NCBI GenBank assembly: GCA_002298145.1
Contig: DBMP01000024.1
Coordinates: 89,184 to 153,183 of the forward strand
DNA: 64,000 nucleotides
From: Spartobacteria bacterium UBA695
GTDB taxonomy: Bacteria; Verrucomicrobiota; Verrucomicrobiia; Chthoniobacterales; Chthoniobacteraceae
Direction: 5' to 3'
In this document: piece by piece, positions 16,763 through 25,184 of the stretch
Position numbering within the stretch: position 1 is the first letter of the stretch
How the letters are laid out: every line of letters starts with the position of its first letter
Notes under the pieces: generated by a model
Told to the model about the DNA's origin: nothing
Seen by the model: only the letters and a program-made list of their open reading frames with translations
Database searches by the model: none
Made by a program: the position numbers and the translations under genes

Positions 16763-17656
16763 TTAGGCGGCCTGGGAAGCTTCGCGCAACCCCTGGCGGC
16801 GGCGCAAGAGGTTGTGCTTCAAGTAGGAACCGGCGAGGAAGGCGCCGAAGATGCCCACGGCATAGACGGAGCTGGCTTCGGGGGCCATGGCTTCGTTCTC
16901 AAGGGCTTCCGTGAGGGAGACGCCGTTGACGGTGGTGTTGCTCATGTTGAGCGAGTTGCCGTAGATGTTGCCTTCGAGGGTGACGTTGTTGATGTTGAGC
17001 GCCTGGCCGGAGTTGTAGGACAGGATGGTTCCCGCGAGGGTCCCGGAGAGGTTGACGTTGCCGCCGAGGATGTTCCAGTAGACGTTCTTGGCGTCGACGC
17101 CGTCCAGGACGACGTTGTTGATGGAAAGGTTGCTGGAGACGTTGATGTAGAAGACGTCGCGCGCATCGCCCACCAGGGTGACGCTGCCGTTGATGTTGCT
17201 GCTGCTGTTGGTCAGGCTGATGACGTTCAGGTCGCCGGTGCCAGCGGTTAGCGTAAGGTTGTTGTAGTTGCCGGTGAGGATCTGGGTCGCTGTGAAATTG
17301 CCGATGGTCTTGGAGAACCCGGAGGCCGCGGCGGTCTCGGGGTTCAGCGAGAGGTCTCTGGAGGTTCCTTCTGCTACTTTGACGGAGGAGTTGATGGAGA
17401 AGGAATTGCTGGTGTAGCCGACGCTCCCGTTGATGGTGTCCTGGTTGGAGCTGCTTAGGTTCCCGCCAATGATGCCGAGGTTGCCGTTGATGGTCGAGCC
17501 GTTGAGGTTCAGGTTGCCGTTGACGATGACGTTGTAATCCGAGAACCCTGAGGGATCGACGATGTAGGGCTTCACCGTTGCCTGGGCTTCGGTGAAGCAT
17601 AAGCATAATGCCGTAAGCATTCCGAGGGCGGTCCAGGTTGATGATTTGCTCTTCAT
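16763..17656 (-). CDS. PEP-CTERM-like surface protein with beta-helix-type body
   Basis: About 297 residues from the ATG at 17656 (earlier in-frame starts at 17668 and 17731 are possible). A signal peptide (TWTALGMLTALCLCFTEAQA) leads into an Asn/Gly/Ser-rich body with repeats of the form NGNLNLNGSTINGNLG and LEGNIYGNSLNMSN. This suggests a stacked beta-solenoid similar to ice-binding-like or choice-of-anchor-A proteins. The C-terminus (APEASSVYAVGIFGAFLAGS, then basic LLRRRQ) fits a PEP-CTERM sorting tail: Pro-Glu, one membrane helix, basic end. Such proteins are processed by an exosortase and exported to the surface or matrix. No exosortase gene is in the window. Confidence 0.75.
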   Translation of the reverse strand: MKSKSSTWTALGMLTALCLCFTEAQATVKPYIVDPSGFSDYNVIVNGNLNLNGSTINGNLGIIGGNLSSSNQDTINGSVGYTSNSFSINSSVKVAEGTSRDLSLNPETAAASGFSKTIGNFTATQILTGNYNNLTLTAGTGDLNVISLTNSSSNINGSVTLVGDARDVFYINVSSNLSINNVVLDGVDAKNVYWNILGGNVNLSGTLAGTILSYNSGQALNINNVTLEGNIYGNSLNMSNTTVNGVSLTEALENEAMAPEASSVYAVGIFGAFLAGSYLKHNLLRRRQGLREASQAA

Positions 17657-17718
17657 AACGTGCGCCATTTTGCTTAATGAGATGTAAAACGCAAGAAGGA
17701 AATGGGAAAATCTACGTA

Positions 17719-17745
17719 CATCTATACGCATATTACGTATAGATG
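17719..17745. promoter_or_regulatory. Perfect inverted repeat upstream of the PEP-CTERM-like gene
   Basis: Arms CATCTATACG (17719-17728) and CGTATAGATG (17736-17745) with a 7-base AT-rich spacer. It is AT-rich in a GC-rich region, starts 63 bp before the PEP-CTERM-like start and just after the small gene at 17759. An operator for a dimeric regulator is the likeliest reading; a weak terminator is the alternative. Confidence 0.5.
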
Positions 17746-17758
17746 CGTATTTGCGGCC

Positions 17759-17914
17759 TTATTGGGGCTGAATTTGTTCGAGCTGGGGGCGGTGCGAGCG
17801 GTCTAGGAGGGCTTTGGCGGTGAAGATGGCGAAGAGGACGAGGAAGATGGCCCCCAGGATGAAGGCGAGCTTTCCGCCGAAAATGGGGGACTTGGGAGAG
17901 GAGGCGTCGTTCAT
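17759..17914 (-). CDS. Small single-pass membrane protein (51 aa)
   Basis: A short reading frame translated from the minus strand: MNDASSPKSPIFGGK, a clear hydrophobic helix (LAFILGAIFLVLFAIFTAKA, residues 16-35) and a polar tail ending QLEQIQPQ. The composition is that of a true small membrane protein and not a shadow of another frame, since no other gene covers it. It lies upstream of the PEP-CTERM-like gene on the same strand, so the two could be cotranscribed. I see no strong ribosome-binding site. Function unknown. Confidence 0.6.
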   Translation of the reverse strand: MNDASSPKSPIFGGKLAFILGAIFLVLFAIFTAKALLDRSHRPQLEQIQPQ

Positions 17915-18015
17915 AGGTTGGATGGGGATATGATCGCGGCTGTGGCATGAGTTTCAATCCCAAAGAATTAGGATGGATTGCGGTGAAAATAAGGGATAAT
18001 ATTGCCTAGCAACTT

Positions 18016-18162
18016 ATGAAAGCGCTCCTCATCGCCGGTATGGCAATTGCAGTGATGGCAGGATTCTCTTCATGCGGCACGTTTCGCGGCATGGGGCAGG
18101 ACTTGCAAAGCGTGGGTCATGGGGTTCAGCGGGCGGCGGAATGGTGCACGCCGGATTCTTAG
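18016..18162 (+). CDS. Entericidin-like small lipoprotein (48 aa)
   Basis: Translates as MKALLIAGMAIAVMAGFSSC, then GTFRGMGQDLQSVGHGVQ and RAAEWCTPDS. The lipobox (FSSC, Cys 20) followed by TFRGMGQDLQ...G..VQ.AA matches the entericidin EcnA/EcnB family. These small envelope lipoproteins are known in E. coli as a toxin/antidote pair linked to stationary-phase lysis. Only one member is present here, so a paired role is not supported. It is isolated, between the 51-aa membrane protein (divergent) and a DUF202 gene (convergent). Confidence 0.8.
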   Translation: MKALLIAGMAIAVMAGFSSCGTFRGMGQDLQSVGHGVQRAAEWCTPDS

Positions 18163-18191
18163 GGCTATAGGCCCCAGGAGGTAGAATCTCT

Positions 18192-18593
18192 CTATTCCCC
18201 CGCTTTATGAACGAGGTAAATGGCCATGGCGGCTCCGAGAAATGAAAGGCTGATGGCGACGGTGCCGACGAGCTGGCGGTCGGCTTGAATCCGTCCCTGC
18301 TCGATGGCTTTATTGACTACATGGTAACGCCATGCGGCCAGCAAGGGCAGCAGCGCGCCGATGATGATCATCGTTTCGCCCATCGGAAGGGATGCGCCGC
18401 GGGGGAGGGTGCTCCGCTCGGGATGAAGTTGCAGGCCGATTTCTTTGAGCCAGAGGCTGAACCGGGCGATGACAAAACCGAGGCTGATGACGGCGACGGC
18501 GGTTCGGATCCACGCCAGGAAGGTCCGCTCGTTGGAAAGGTATTCCAGTTCGCGAGGGCCGGTGGTTTGCGGATCCGGTTTTTCGTCAGGCAT
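18192..18593 (-). CDS. DUF202 / YidH-family membrane protein
   Basis: 133 residues from the ATG at 18593. The start ELEYLSNERTFLAWIRTAVA is the hallmark of the DUF202 family. Three membrane helices follow (ISLGFVIARFSLWL; GETMIIIGALLPLLAAWRYH; LVGTVAISLSFLGAAMAIYL). The basic segment between helices 2 and 3 (NKAIEQGRIQADRQ) is also typical. Function of the family is unknown. A much longer upstream extension of this reading frame is antisense to the polyphosphate kinase gene and is not real. Confidence 0.88.
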   Translation of the reverse strand: MPDEKPDPQTTGPRELEYLSNERTFLAWIRTAVAVISLGFVIARFSLWLKEIGLQLHPERSTLPRGASLPMGETMIIIGALLPLLAAWRYHVVNKAIEQGRIQADRQLVGTVAISLSFLGAAMAIYLVHKAGE

Positions 18594-18716
18594 GGGGGTC
18601 CAGAAAACCAGATTTCCGTGGCGCGCGCTACCTGACCCGGCCCTGGGGTGAATGCCCGGTTGACCTGGGGCAAGGGGCGTCGCATAATCGGGCCCGGGAA
18701 CGACTCCTTTCTTTAT

Positions 18717-19586
18717 ATGGCAGCGCCTATTTATCGGCCTTACGAGATTACCGACGGGAAGAAATTCAAGCTTCGCAAGATGGACCCCGGCGATACGGGG
18801 AAAATCGCCTCGAAGGAAGCTGCGGAGGCGGCTCTCCAGCGAGGCATTGAAAATATGCAAGCCCTCCAGGAGAAGCTCTATGCGCAGGATCGCCGGGCGC
18901 TTTTGCTGATTTTCCAGGCGATGGACGCGGCGGGCAAGGACGGGACGATCAAGCACGTGATGAGCGGGGTGAATCCGCAAGGCTGCCAGGTGACTTCCTT
19001 TAAGACGCCTTCGAGCGAGGAGCTGGACCACGATTTTCTCTGGCGGACGAACCGGGCGCTGCCGGAACGGGGCCGCATTGGGATTTTTAACCGGAGCTAT
19101 TACGAGGAGACGCTGGTGGTGCGCGTGCACCCGGAGATTCTCCAGCGGGAGAAGCTCCCCTGCATCTCGAAGCATATCTGGAAGGAGCGCTTCGAGGATA
19201 TTAACGCGTATGAGCGCTACCTGACGCGCAACGGGGTGATTGTCCGCAAGTTTTTCCTGAACGTCTCGAAGGAGGAGCAGCGGCGGCGCTTCCTGGACCG
19301 CCTGGCGCAGCCTTCGAAGAACTGGAAGTTCTCCATGGGGGACGCGGCGGAGCGCGAGCACTGGGATGACTACATGAAGGCCTACGAGGAGACGATCCGC
19401 CACACGGCCAGCGAGGAGGCACCGTGGTATGTGGTTCCGGCGGATAATAAGTGGTTTATGCGGCTGGTGGTGGCCGAGGTGATCGTGGATACGCTTCGTT
19501 CGCTGGACCTCGCGTTCCCGAAGGTGGACCAGGCGAGGCGCAAGGAGCTGGCGGCTGTTCGCGAGAAGCTGGAGCGGCAGAAGTAG
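18717..19586 (+). CDS. ppk2: Polyphosphate kinase 2 family phosphotransferase
   Basis: 289 residues from the ATG at 18717. Walker A is FQAMDAAGKDGTIKH and the Walker B region GIFNRSYYEETLVVRVHPE; the lid region is DYMKAYEETIRHTA. This is the single-domain PPK2 layout. PPK2 enzymes move phosphate between polyphosphate and nucleotides. Whether this one prefers AMP, ADP or both cannot be told by eye. The stop is separated by a single base from the following PH-domain gene, so the two are cotranscribed. Confidence 0.93.
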   Translation: MAAPIYRPYEITDGKKFKLRKMDPGDTGKIASKEAAEAALQRGIENMQALQEKLYAQDRRALLLIFQAMDAAGKDGTIKHVMSGVNPQGCQVTSFKTPSSEELDHDFLWRTNRALPERGRIGIFNRSYYEETLVVRVHPEILQREKLPCISKHIWKERFEDINAYERYLTRNGVIVRKFFLNVSKEEQRRRFLDRLAQPSKNWKFSMGDAAEREHWDDYMKAYEETIRHTASEEAPWYVVPADNKWFMRLVVAEVIVDTLRSLDLAFPKVDQARRKELAAVREKLERQK

Positions 19587-19587
19587 G

Positions 19588-20064
19588 ATGAGGATGTTCC
19601 GCGCGCCGTGGAGCTTGTCCTTGCTGATCGTGTCGGCGATTGGCACGGCGGTGTTACTGGTGGTTGCCTGGTGCATTCCGCTTCCGGCGGGGGGCGGGCT
19701 GTTTTGGACGAAGCTGGTGCCGCTGGCAATTCTGGCGGGGGCGCTGCTGTTCGTGGTCCGGGGGTTTGAGATTACGCCCGGGGCGATTCTGGTGCGGCGG
19801 CTTTTTTGGACGACGCGCATTCCTAGGGCAGGGTTGCTCGGGGCCACGGTTGAGCCCCAGGCGATGACGGGGAGCCTGCGGATTTGCGGCAACAGCGGGC
19901 TGTACGCCTTCAATGGCTTTTACTGGAGCAAGCGGCTGGGGCGGTTTCGGGCGTATGTGACGGATCAGGAAAAAACGGTGGTGGTGCGTTTCGAGAAGCG
20001 CGTGGTGGTGCTCTCGCCGGATGATCCCGAGGCGTTTGTCCGCAGTTTGGCGGGTGATTTTTGA
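19588..20064 (+). CDS. Membrane protein with bacterial PH-like domain
   Basis: 158 residues. Two N-terminal membrane helices (WSLSLLIVSAIGTAVLLVV; LFWTKLVPLAILAGALLFVV) precede a small beta-rich domain with the pattern GFEITPGAILVRRLFWTTRI...LYAFNGFYWSKRLGRFRAYV...VVVLSPDDPEAFVRSL. The phrase ending (SPDDPEAFV) is typical of bacterial PH domains of the PH_10 type. Role unknown. It starts one base after the ppk2 stop. Confidence 0.75.
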   Translation: MRMFRAPWSLSLLIVSAIGTAVLLVVAWCIPLPAGGGLFWTKLVPLAILAGALLFVVRGFEITPGAILVRRLFWTTRIPRAGLLGATVEPQAMTGSLRICGNSGLYAFNGFYWSKRLGRFRAYVTDQEKTVVVRFEKRVVVLSPDDPEAFVRSLAGDF

Positions 20065-20120
20065 CGTGATCGCCCCGGTGCGGGCGTGCGAAATTCAGAG
20101 GAGCCGCTACACGGTGCGGA

Positions 20121-22088
20121 ATGCTCAAAACCGCATTAACGCTGACGGACGAACAGTTGGAACGAGTGGTGCGCTATGTGCGCAGCCGCATGGAGGCTCT
20201 CGAAGAGGCCCGTAACCAGGGATGGATTCAGGGCCGGGAACATTTCGAGAGGGAGTGGGACGATGATTTTTCGCATCGCGCCTGGTCGAGCGGGGTGTTC
20301 GCGCGTTCCAACGAGTCGCTAAACATGATCGGGGCGGGGCTGGATTATATCCGCTGCCGACTCATTGAGGAGATGTTCGGTAAGAAGGAGTGGTTCCTGG
20401 CCGAGCCCCGCGTGCCGGATCGCCTGGACCCCGCTCTGACGGACGAGGTGGACCACCACTTGCGCTGGAAGCTGGGGCCGGAACAGATTGATTTCCCGGC
20501 GGTGTCGCGGGAGATCGTGACGCAGGCCTGCAAGCTGGGCGAGTGCGTGGCGAAGATATTCTATAAGACGGAGGAAGAGAGCTTCGAGCGCATTGCCTCG
20601 ATTCTCTGGGATGAACGGAGCGACTCGCCGGTGTTGACGCCGGACGGGGAGTTTGTGTTCGAGGAAGGGCCGGAGGAGGCGCTTGCGGCGGCGCTGATGG
20701 TGCCGCTGGACTTTGTGGCGGAGTGGCATCCGGGGGATCCGATTTCGCCGGACCGCCTGCCGGAGGGCTTTGCGTGGAAGGAGCAGATTGTCTCCAACCG
20801 CAAGATCCGCTCGACGGGGGCGCGGGCGGTGCCGCTGCATTATAAGGAGTTCTACATTCCGCTCAACGCGCCCTCGCTGCATGAGGCGGACTTCGTGGCG
20901 CACCTGACTTCCGTGCGGCTCTCGCGGCTTTGCGCGCATCTCGGGATCACACTGGATACGCCCGAGGGGCAGCCTGCCGATACGGAGCCGGGTGTGGAGG
21001 GGTACTTGCGGCGGGCGCTGCTCCAGATTCGCTCGGGTGGGGGGAACGAGCCGGAGACGGCTTCGGAAAAGCCGCGCCGGGGCGAGGGGAATGAGATTCC
21101 GCTGCCGGACGAGGACCCGGAACTGCGCGTGGCGGAGGCGTACTTTACCTTCGATGCGCGGGGCGATGGGCGGCCTGTGCGCGTGTTCATGATGGTGGCC
21201 TACGATTACGATGTGCCAATTTTCTGGGACTACATCGCCAATGTGACGCCCGACGGGCGCTACCCCTTTGAGGTGGTGACGGTTAACAAGGAGCCCCATC
21301 GGTGGTACGGGAAGAGCTGGTTCCAGAAGTTCGAGCGCTTCCAGCATTTGATCGACAAGCTGACCAACCAGGTGCTTTACCGCAATGACCTGGCGGCCAA
21401 CCCGGTCAAATTCCGCCGCAAGGAGGCGGTGGTGCAATGGCAGGATGACCAGCCCTTCGAGATCGGGCCCGACCAGGTCTTTGATCTCAATGACGGCTAC
21501 ACGGCCCAGGACGCGTTGCAGACGGCGACGATTCCCGACCTGGATGAGCAGACGAAGTTCCTGCTCGAAACGGTGATCTCGACGTGGCGGATTCGCGCCG
21601 GGGTCTCGACGGCGACGCAGGGGACTATCGGCGGGCTGCCCTCGGAACGGACGGCGACGGGGGCGCTGCAAATCGAGGAGGTGGGGACGACGATCTTTAA
21701 GCCGCTGCTGGCGGAAATCCGGCGCGGGATCGAAGCGGTGCTCCGCCAGGTGGTGCGCTACGAATACGCCTACCTGGATGGGGATGAGACGTTCCCGTTT
21801 CTGGAGGAGGGGGCGCGGCGTTTCGGGGTGCTGGAGTGCGGCAGCGTGAAGGATCTGGATCTCGACGTGGAGCTCTGCCTGGCCTCTGATGAGATGGACG
21901 CGGATACAGCGCGCTCGGCGGTTGATTTCTTCAACCAATTCCTTGCCGTGCCGGATGATTACAAGGCCGTGGCCGCGCCGCTGTTTGCGAATGTTTACCG
22001 GAGCCTGAAGATTGACCACGCCGAGGAGTACTTTGAAAAAGCGCTGCAAGTCGCGGGGCTCACACCGCCCGAGGAGGAGGGGCATTGA
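20121..22088 (+). CDS. Phage portal-like protein, isolated
   Basis: 655 residues that read like a tailed-phage portal (head-tail connector) of the P22/podovirus-like type. Support is the order of segments: an acidic N-terminal region with SHRAWSSGVFARSNESLNMI, a middle part YDVPIFWDYIANVTPDGRYP, the long-helix region FERFQHLIDKLTNQVLYRND, and SERTATGALQIEEVGTTIFK near the C-terminal third. The last is the kind of ...TAT...EE..T..F.P.L..I... segment seen in portals. It ends EEEGH, overlapping the next small gene by 4 bp. No terminase, capsid or tail gene is nearby. It is uninterrupted, so it is not an obviously decayed remnant. Identification rests on pattern only. Confidence 0.6.
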   Translation: MLKTALTLTDEQLERVVRYVRSRMEALEEARNQGWIQGREHFEREWDDDFSHRAWSSGVFARSNESLNMIGAGLDYIRCRLIEEMFGKKEWFLAEPRVPDRLDPALTDEVDHHLRWKLGPEQIDFPAVSREIVTQACKLGECVAKIFYKTEEESFERIASILWDERSDSPVLTPDGEFVFEEGPEEALAAALMVPLDFVAEWHPGDPISPDRLPEGFAWKEQIVSNRKIRSTGARAVPLHYKEFYIPLNAPSLHEADFVAHLTSVRLSRLCAHLGITLDTPEGQPADTEPGVEGYLRRALLQIRSGGGNEPETASEKPRRGEGNEIPLPDEDPELRVAEAYFTFDARGDGRPVRVFMMVAYDYDVPIFWDYIANVTPDGRYPFEVVTVNKEPHRWYGKSWFQKFERFQHLIDKLTNQVLYRNDLAANPVKFRRKEAVVQWQDDQPFEIGPDQVFDLNDGYTAQDALQTATIPDLDEQTKFLLETVISTWRIRAGVSTATQGTIGGLPSERTATGALQIEEVGTTIFKPLLAEIRRGIEAVLRQVVRYEYAYLDGDETFPFLEEGARRFGVLECGSVKDLDLDVELCLASDEMDADTARSAVDFFNQFLAVPDDYKAVAAPLFANVYRSLKIDHAEEYFEKALQVAGLTPPEEEGH

Positions 22089-22357
22089 CGCCGGAGCAGG
22101 CGCTGGAGCGGTGCGCCGCCATCTCGGAGGAACTGGCGATATTACGGAAGGTTCCCCGGGAGGCGGCGGCGATTCTGGACCGCGAGCTGGAGCGGATCGT
22201 GGCGTTTCACACGGAGAAGTGCTGCGACGCGAGGCTCACGGCGGGGGAGAGCGACCGGCACAAGGAGGCGCGGGCGCTGGCGCGCGGTCTGGGCGGTTTT
22301 TTCGAAAAACGCACGGCTGCGCTGACGGATGAGATGATCAAGCTGCGGAGAGGCTAA
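22085..22357 (+). CDS. Small helical protein coupled to the portal-like gene
   Basis: 90 residues, mostly helical and charged (PEQALERCAAISEELAILRK; LERIVAFHTEKCCDARLTAG). It has a TTG start at 22085 overlapping the stop of the portal-like gene by 4 bp, so the two are coupled. I do not recognise a family. In phage gene order a small gene after the portal can be a scaffold or head-completion factor, but nothing in this sequence identifies it as such. It ends 2 bp before the convergent glycosidase gene. Confidence 0.6.
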   Translation: MTPEQALERCAAISEELAILRKVPREAAAILDRELERIVAFHTEKCCDARLTAGESDRHKEARALARGLGGFFEKRTAALTDEMIKLRRG

Positions 22358-22358
22358 A

Positions 22359-24491
22359 TTACTCCGTCCCACTTCGTAGGACGGTGAGGGACCATGGGGG
22401 GATCGTTACCAGCGGCTGATTTGCAGCCGGGGTGACGATCGCCCGGGTCGCCGGGTGGCTGCGGGTGGCGTGGCTGGCTTTGCCCTCCATTTTCCATTCG
22501 TATTCCTTGGAGGAGAAGGTGAAGGTTTCGAACGGCGCGGCGAAGGGGGAGGGGGCCGAGGCGTTGTTTTGCACGAATTCAGCCGAGACGGCGTAGGCGC
22601 GCTTCGGGTCTTTGTTGATGAGCATGAGCGACCAGCGGCCGTCGGGGCGCTGGACGGGGTAGGCGGCGACCAGCGGGGCATTTTCCACTTTGGCGGGGAA
22701 AAGTTCATGCTTTCCGCCGTCGGCCTGCGCCCATTGGTGGGTGAGCAAATGCGCGGCATGGTAGGTGGCCGTGGGGGTGAGGCTCCCGTTTTCGCGGGCG
22801 AGGAGGATGGTGTTGTTGCCCCAGGCCTCGCCGCCCCAGTCGTTTTGCAGACCCTCGGGTTCGTAGCCATAGAGGAAGGAGGTGGCTCCGTTCATGGAGA
22901 GGAACAGGCAGGCGACCTCGGTGTTCATCAAGGCGCCGCCCAAGTCCAGTTCCGCCGGGTTGGCGTAGGCGGAGTAGCCGAACTCCGAAATGACGAGCGG
23001 GATCCCCGCCGGGGCGGAGGCGCGGATGAGGTTGATGGCGTTGCGAAGTAGCCCGCCGTGGCTGGCGACTTCCTCGCTAACGACGCGCATTCCTTCGTTG
23101 AAGGGATACCACTCGAAGGAGAGGAAACGGAAGTCTTCGAGCCGGTTGCGCTCTTTCAAGTAATCCACAAACGCCCGGGTCCAGAGGCCGCGGTGGAAGC
23201 CGGTGAGCGTTTCGGGTGCGTCGCCCTCGACGGTGACGAAACTGGGGCCGCCGAGGGTGGCTTTCGGGTCGATCTCGCGAATCCGGCTGGCGGTTTGCAG
23301 GTAGAGGGTGGCGAAGTCGGCGGGCTCGATGCGCTGGCCGTCGGGCTCTTCGCCCAACTCTACGCGGTTGTAGGCGATGCCGCGCGCTTTCAGGTAGGCG
23401 ACGATGCCCGCGGCGTTCTCGGGCGTGTCGTAGAAAACCGGTACAGGGACCATGAGCGGCAGGCCGCGCATGAGGCCGGACTCAGCCACGAGGTCGAACC
23501 CGGGCTGCGTGACGCCCAGATCACGATCGCTTTCGCGGTGCCACGGGTCGGTGGAGGAGGCGTAAGTCACGGTCTGTTGCCGCGAGGGCTTGTGCGCGAG
23601 GGCGTCGTGAAAGACTCCCTTGGCGTCGACTTCGCCCGCTTCGATTTCCCGGATGGCGTACCCCAGGTGGTCCCGCTCGTCGGTTGAGGTCGGGTCGAGC
23701 GCGGTGCGGGAGCTTTCCAGGAGCCGGATGCGAAGGTGCCGGGCTTTGACGGATTTTTCGCCCAGTCGGAGGAGCGCGTCGCCGCCGGTGCCGCCGGTGA
23801 GGGTCCCGTGCTCGAAGCGCGTCCACTGGCCGGGGAGGGGCATGCCGAAATAGGGCTCGTCGCCGAGGTTGCCGTACTCGACCTCGAAACGCGTGGCATA
23901 CGGCGCGGCCCAATGGATGCGGATGGCGTTGATGGCGACGGCTTTGGGAAAATGCACCGCCACCCATTGCGGATGCGAAGCGGCCGGGTCGTGGGTGAAT
24001 TTCTCATCCAGGTACGGGTTGCTTTTCCAGAAGGTGCGCAAATCGCCGTCGTCGAGCATCGACCAGCCGTCGTTGTTGGCCTCATCCAGCGTGTCGCCGC
24101 GCCGGGGGAGGCGGTAGCCGTAGCAGAGGCGGATCGGCTCTTCGGAGGTGGTGTCGGAGGTCCAGTAGCCTTGCCGGTGCTCGGGATCGCTCCAGCGGCC
24201 CTTGGGGTTCCAATGCCAGGCCTCGATGGCCAGCTCGGTGCGCAGCCGGTAGGAGAGCGGGTGCAGCCCGACGGCGAGCATTTCCTTCAAGACGGCCGGT
24301 TTGTAGGTGGCCTCGGTGTCGGCTTGGTTGTGGCCGTCGACTCCCGCGCCGAGCGCCTCGCGCGGATCAAAAACGGCCTCGGGGCGGTCGAGATTGACGG
24401 AAAGGTGGAGGGGTTCCGCAGCCTGCAAGCCGCCCAACAAAAAAAAGCCGGCCACGATCGGCCGGCTCCAAAAACGGACGCAACAATTCAT
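22359..24491 (-). CDS. Secreted clan GH-A glycoside hydrolase with discoidin-like domain
   Basis: 710 residues with an N-terminal signal peptide (IVAGFFLLGGLQAAEP). Residues about 130-260 look like a carbohydrate-binding discoidin (F5/8 C) fold (SMLDDGDLRTFWKSNPY; WVAVHFPKAVAINAIRIHW). A TIM barrel follows, with candidate acid/base Glu in NRVELGEEPDG (about 379) and nucleophile Glu in PLVISEFGYSAY (about 503). A beta-rich C-terminal domain ends IPPWSLTVLRSGTE. It most resembles GH39/GH5/GH44-like secreted enzymes, but the family is not certain. It likely acts on a polysaccharide outside the cell. A terminator-like hairpin sits inside the signal-peptide codons. Confidence 0.75.
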   Translation of the reverse strand: MNCCVRFWSRPIVAGFFLLGGLQAAEPLHLSVNLDRPEAVFDPREALGAGVDGHNQADTEATYKPAVLKEMLAVGLHPLSYRLRTELAIEAWHWNPKGRWSDPEHRQGYWTSDTTSEEPIRLCYGYRLPRRGDTLDEANNDGWSMLDDGDLRTFWKSNPYLDEKFTHDPAASHPQWVAVHFPKAVAINAIRIHWAAPYATRFEVEYGNLGDEPYFGMPLPGQWTRFEHGTLTGGTGGDALLRLGEKSVKARHLRIRLLESSRTALDPTSTDERDHLGYAIREIEAGEVDAKGVFHDALAHKPSRQQTVTYASSTDPWHRESDRDLGVTQPGFDLVAESGLMRGLPLMVPVPVFYDTPENAAGIVAYLKARGIAYNRVELGEEPDGQRIEPADFATLYLQTASRIREIDPKATLGGPSFVTVEGDAPETLTGFHRGLWTRAFVDYLKERNRLEDFRFLSFEWYPFNEGMRVVSEEVASHGGLLRNAINLIRASAPAGIPLVISEFGYSAYANPAELDLGGALMNTEVACLFLSMNGATSFLYGYEPEGLQNDWGGEAWGNNTILLARENGSLTPTATYHAAHLLTHQWAQADGGKHELFPAKVENAPLVAAYPVQRPDGRWSLMLINKDPKRAYAVSAEFVQNNASAPSPFAAPFETFTFSSKEYEWKMEGKASHATRSHPATRAIVTPAANQPLVTIPPWSLTVLRSGTE
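24439..24467 (-). terminator. Intrinsic-terminator-like hairpin and T8 inside the glycosidase signal-peptide codons
   Basis: Arms AGCCGGCC and GGCCGGCT (24446-24453 and 24460-24467) with a 6-base loop are followed on the minus strand by eight T (24446-24439). This is a textbook terminator by shape. It lies 101 bp past the sufT stop but inside codons of the next gene. It could terminate sufT, attenuate the glycosidase, or be accidental. Confidence 0.55.
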
Positions 24492-24567
24492 GGAATGCCC
24501 CGATGAGACGCGGCTCCGGCGAATCGTGCAAGAAGAATCGGTGTTCTTCCTTTAGCGGAGGCGAGGT

Positions 24568-25110
24568 CTAGATGAGCCCGAGCTTCATCTTGCCCGCTTC
24601 GCTGATCATCGACTGATCCCATGGCGGGTCCCAAACCAAGTCCACAATGGCTTCCTCAATTCCGGCGATGCTCTCGACGCGCATCCGCGCTTCCGCCGCG
24701 ATGGTCGGGCCCATGCCGCAGCCGGGGGCCGTGAGGGTCATTTTGACGGATACCTTGGTTTTGCCATTCTCCTGGCGTTCGAGCTGGCAATCGTAAATCA
24801 AGCCCAGATCGACGATATTGACCGGGATTTCCGGATCATAGCAGGTCTTCAACTGCTCCCAGACCGCCGCTTCGTCGACTTCCGCCACGGGTTCCCCGGC
24901 GGCTGCCTTGGTGGGGACCTCCTGGCCGATGGCGTCGGCGTTGTTGTCGGTGATTCGGTAAAGGTAGCCTGTTTCTGTCGAGACGGTGTAGCTGCCGCCC
25001 AGGGACTGGGTGACGGTTACGCGCGTCCCGGCCGGGAGGGTGGTCTTGGTCCCCTGGGGGATCTGGATCGCCTCACAGTCACGCGTCAGTTCAATTTCGT
25101 CGTCGTGCAT
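24568..25110 (-). CDS. sufT: SufT-family Fe-S cluster assembly protein (DUF59/MIP18)
   Basis: 180 residues. The C-terminal half is a DUF59 domain with DPEIPVNIVDLGLIY and TAPGCGMGPTIAAEA, where the Cys is the conserved functional residue. The N-terminal half (residues 1-75) has IPQGTKTTLPAGTRVTVTQS and GYLYRITDNNADAIG, the layout seen in the longer SufT proteins. SufT supports maturation of iron-sulfur proteins. No suf operon is in the window. It lies between the Mks/Jet operon upstream and the glycosidase downstream, on the same strand as both. Confidence 0.9.
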   Translation of the reverse strand: MHDDEIELTRDCEAIQIPQGTKTTLPAGTRVTVTQSLGGSYTVSTETGYLYRITDNNADAIGQEVPTKAAAGEPVAEVDEAAVWEQLKTCYDPEIPVNIVDLGLIYDCQLERQENGKTKVSVKMTLTAPGCGMGPTIAAEARMRVESIAGIEEAIVDLVWDPPWDQSMISEAGKMKLGLI

Positions 25111-25184
25111 CTTCCCACAAAATGGAGCAGATGAGTCTCAAGAGCAACCCCCAATTGAGACTGATGGCGGAAACTGGGCGGGAA

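Noticed and set aside
18594..19913. Upstream extension of the DUF202 reading frame on the minus strand
   Set aside because: It runs antisense through the polyphosphate kinase and PH-domain genes with no domain signal; only the part from 18593 down is real.
20319..22085. Long minus-strand frame opposite the portal-like gene
   Set aside because: Arg/His/Pro-rich shadow frame of a GC-rich gene, without recognisable motifs.
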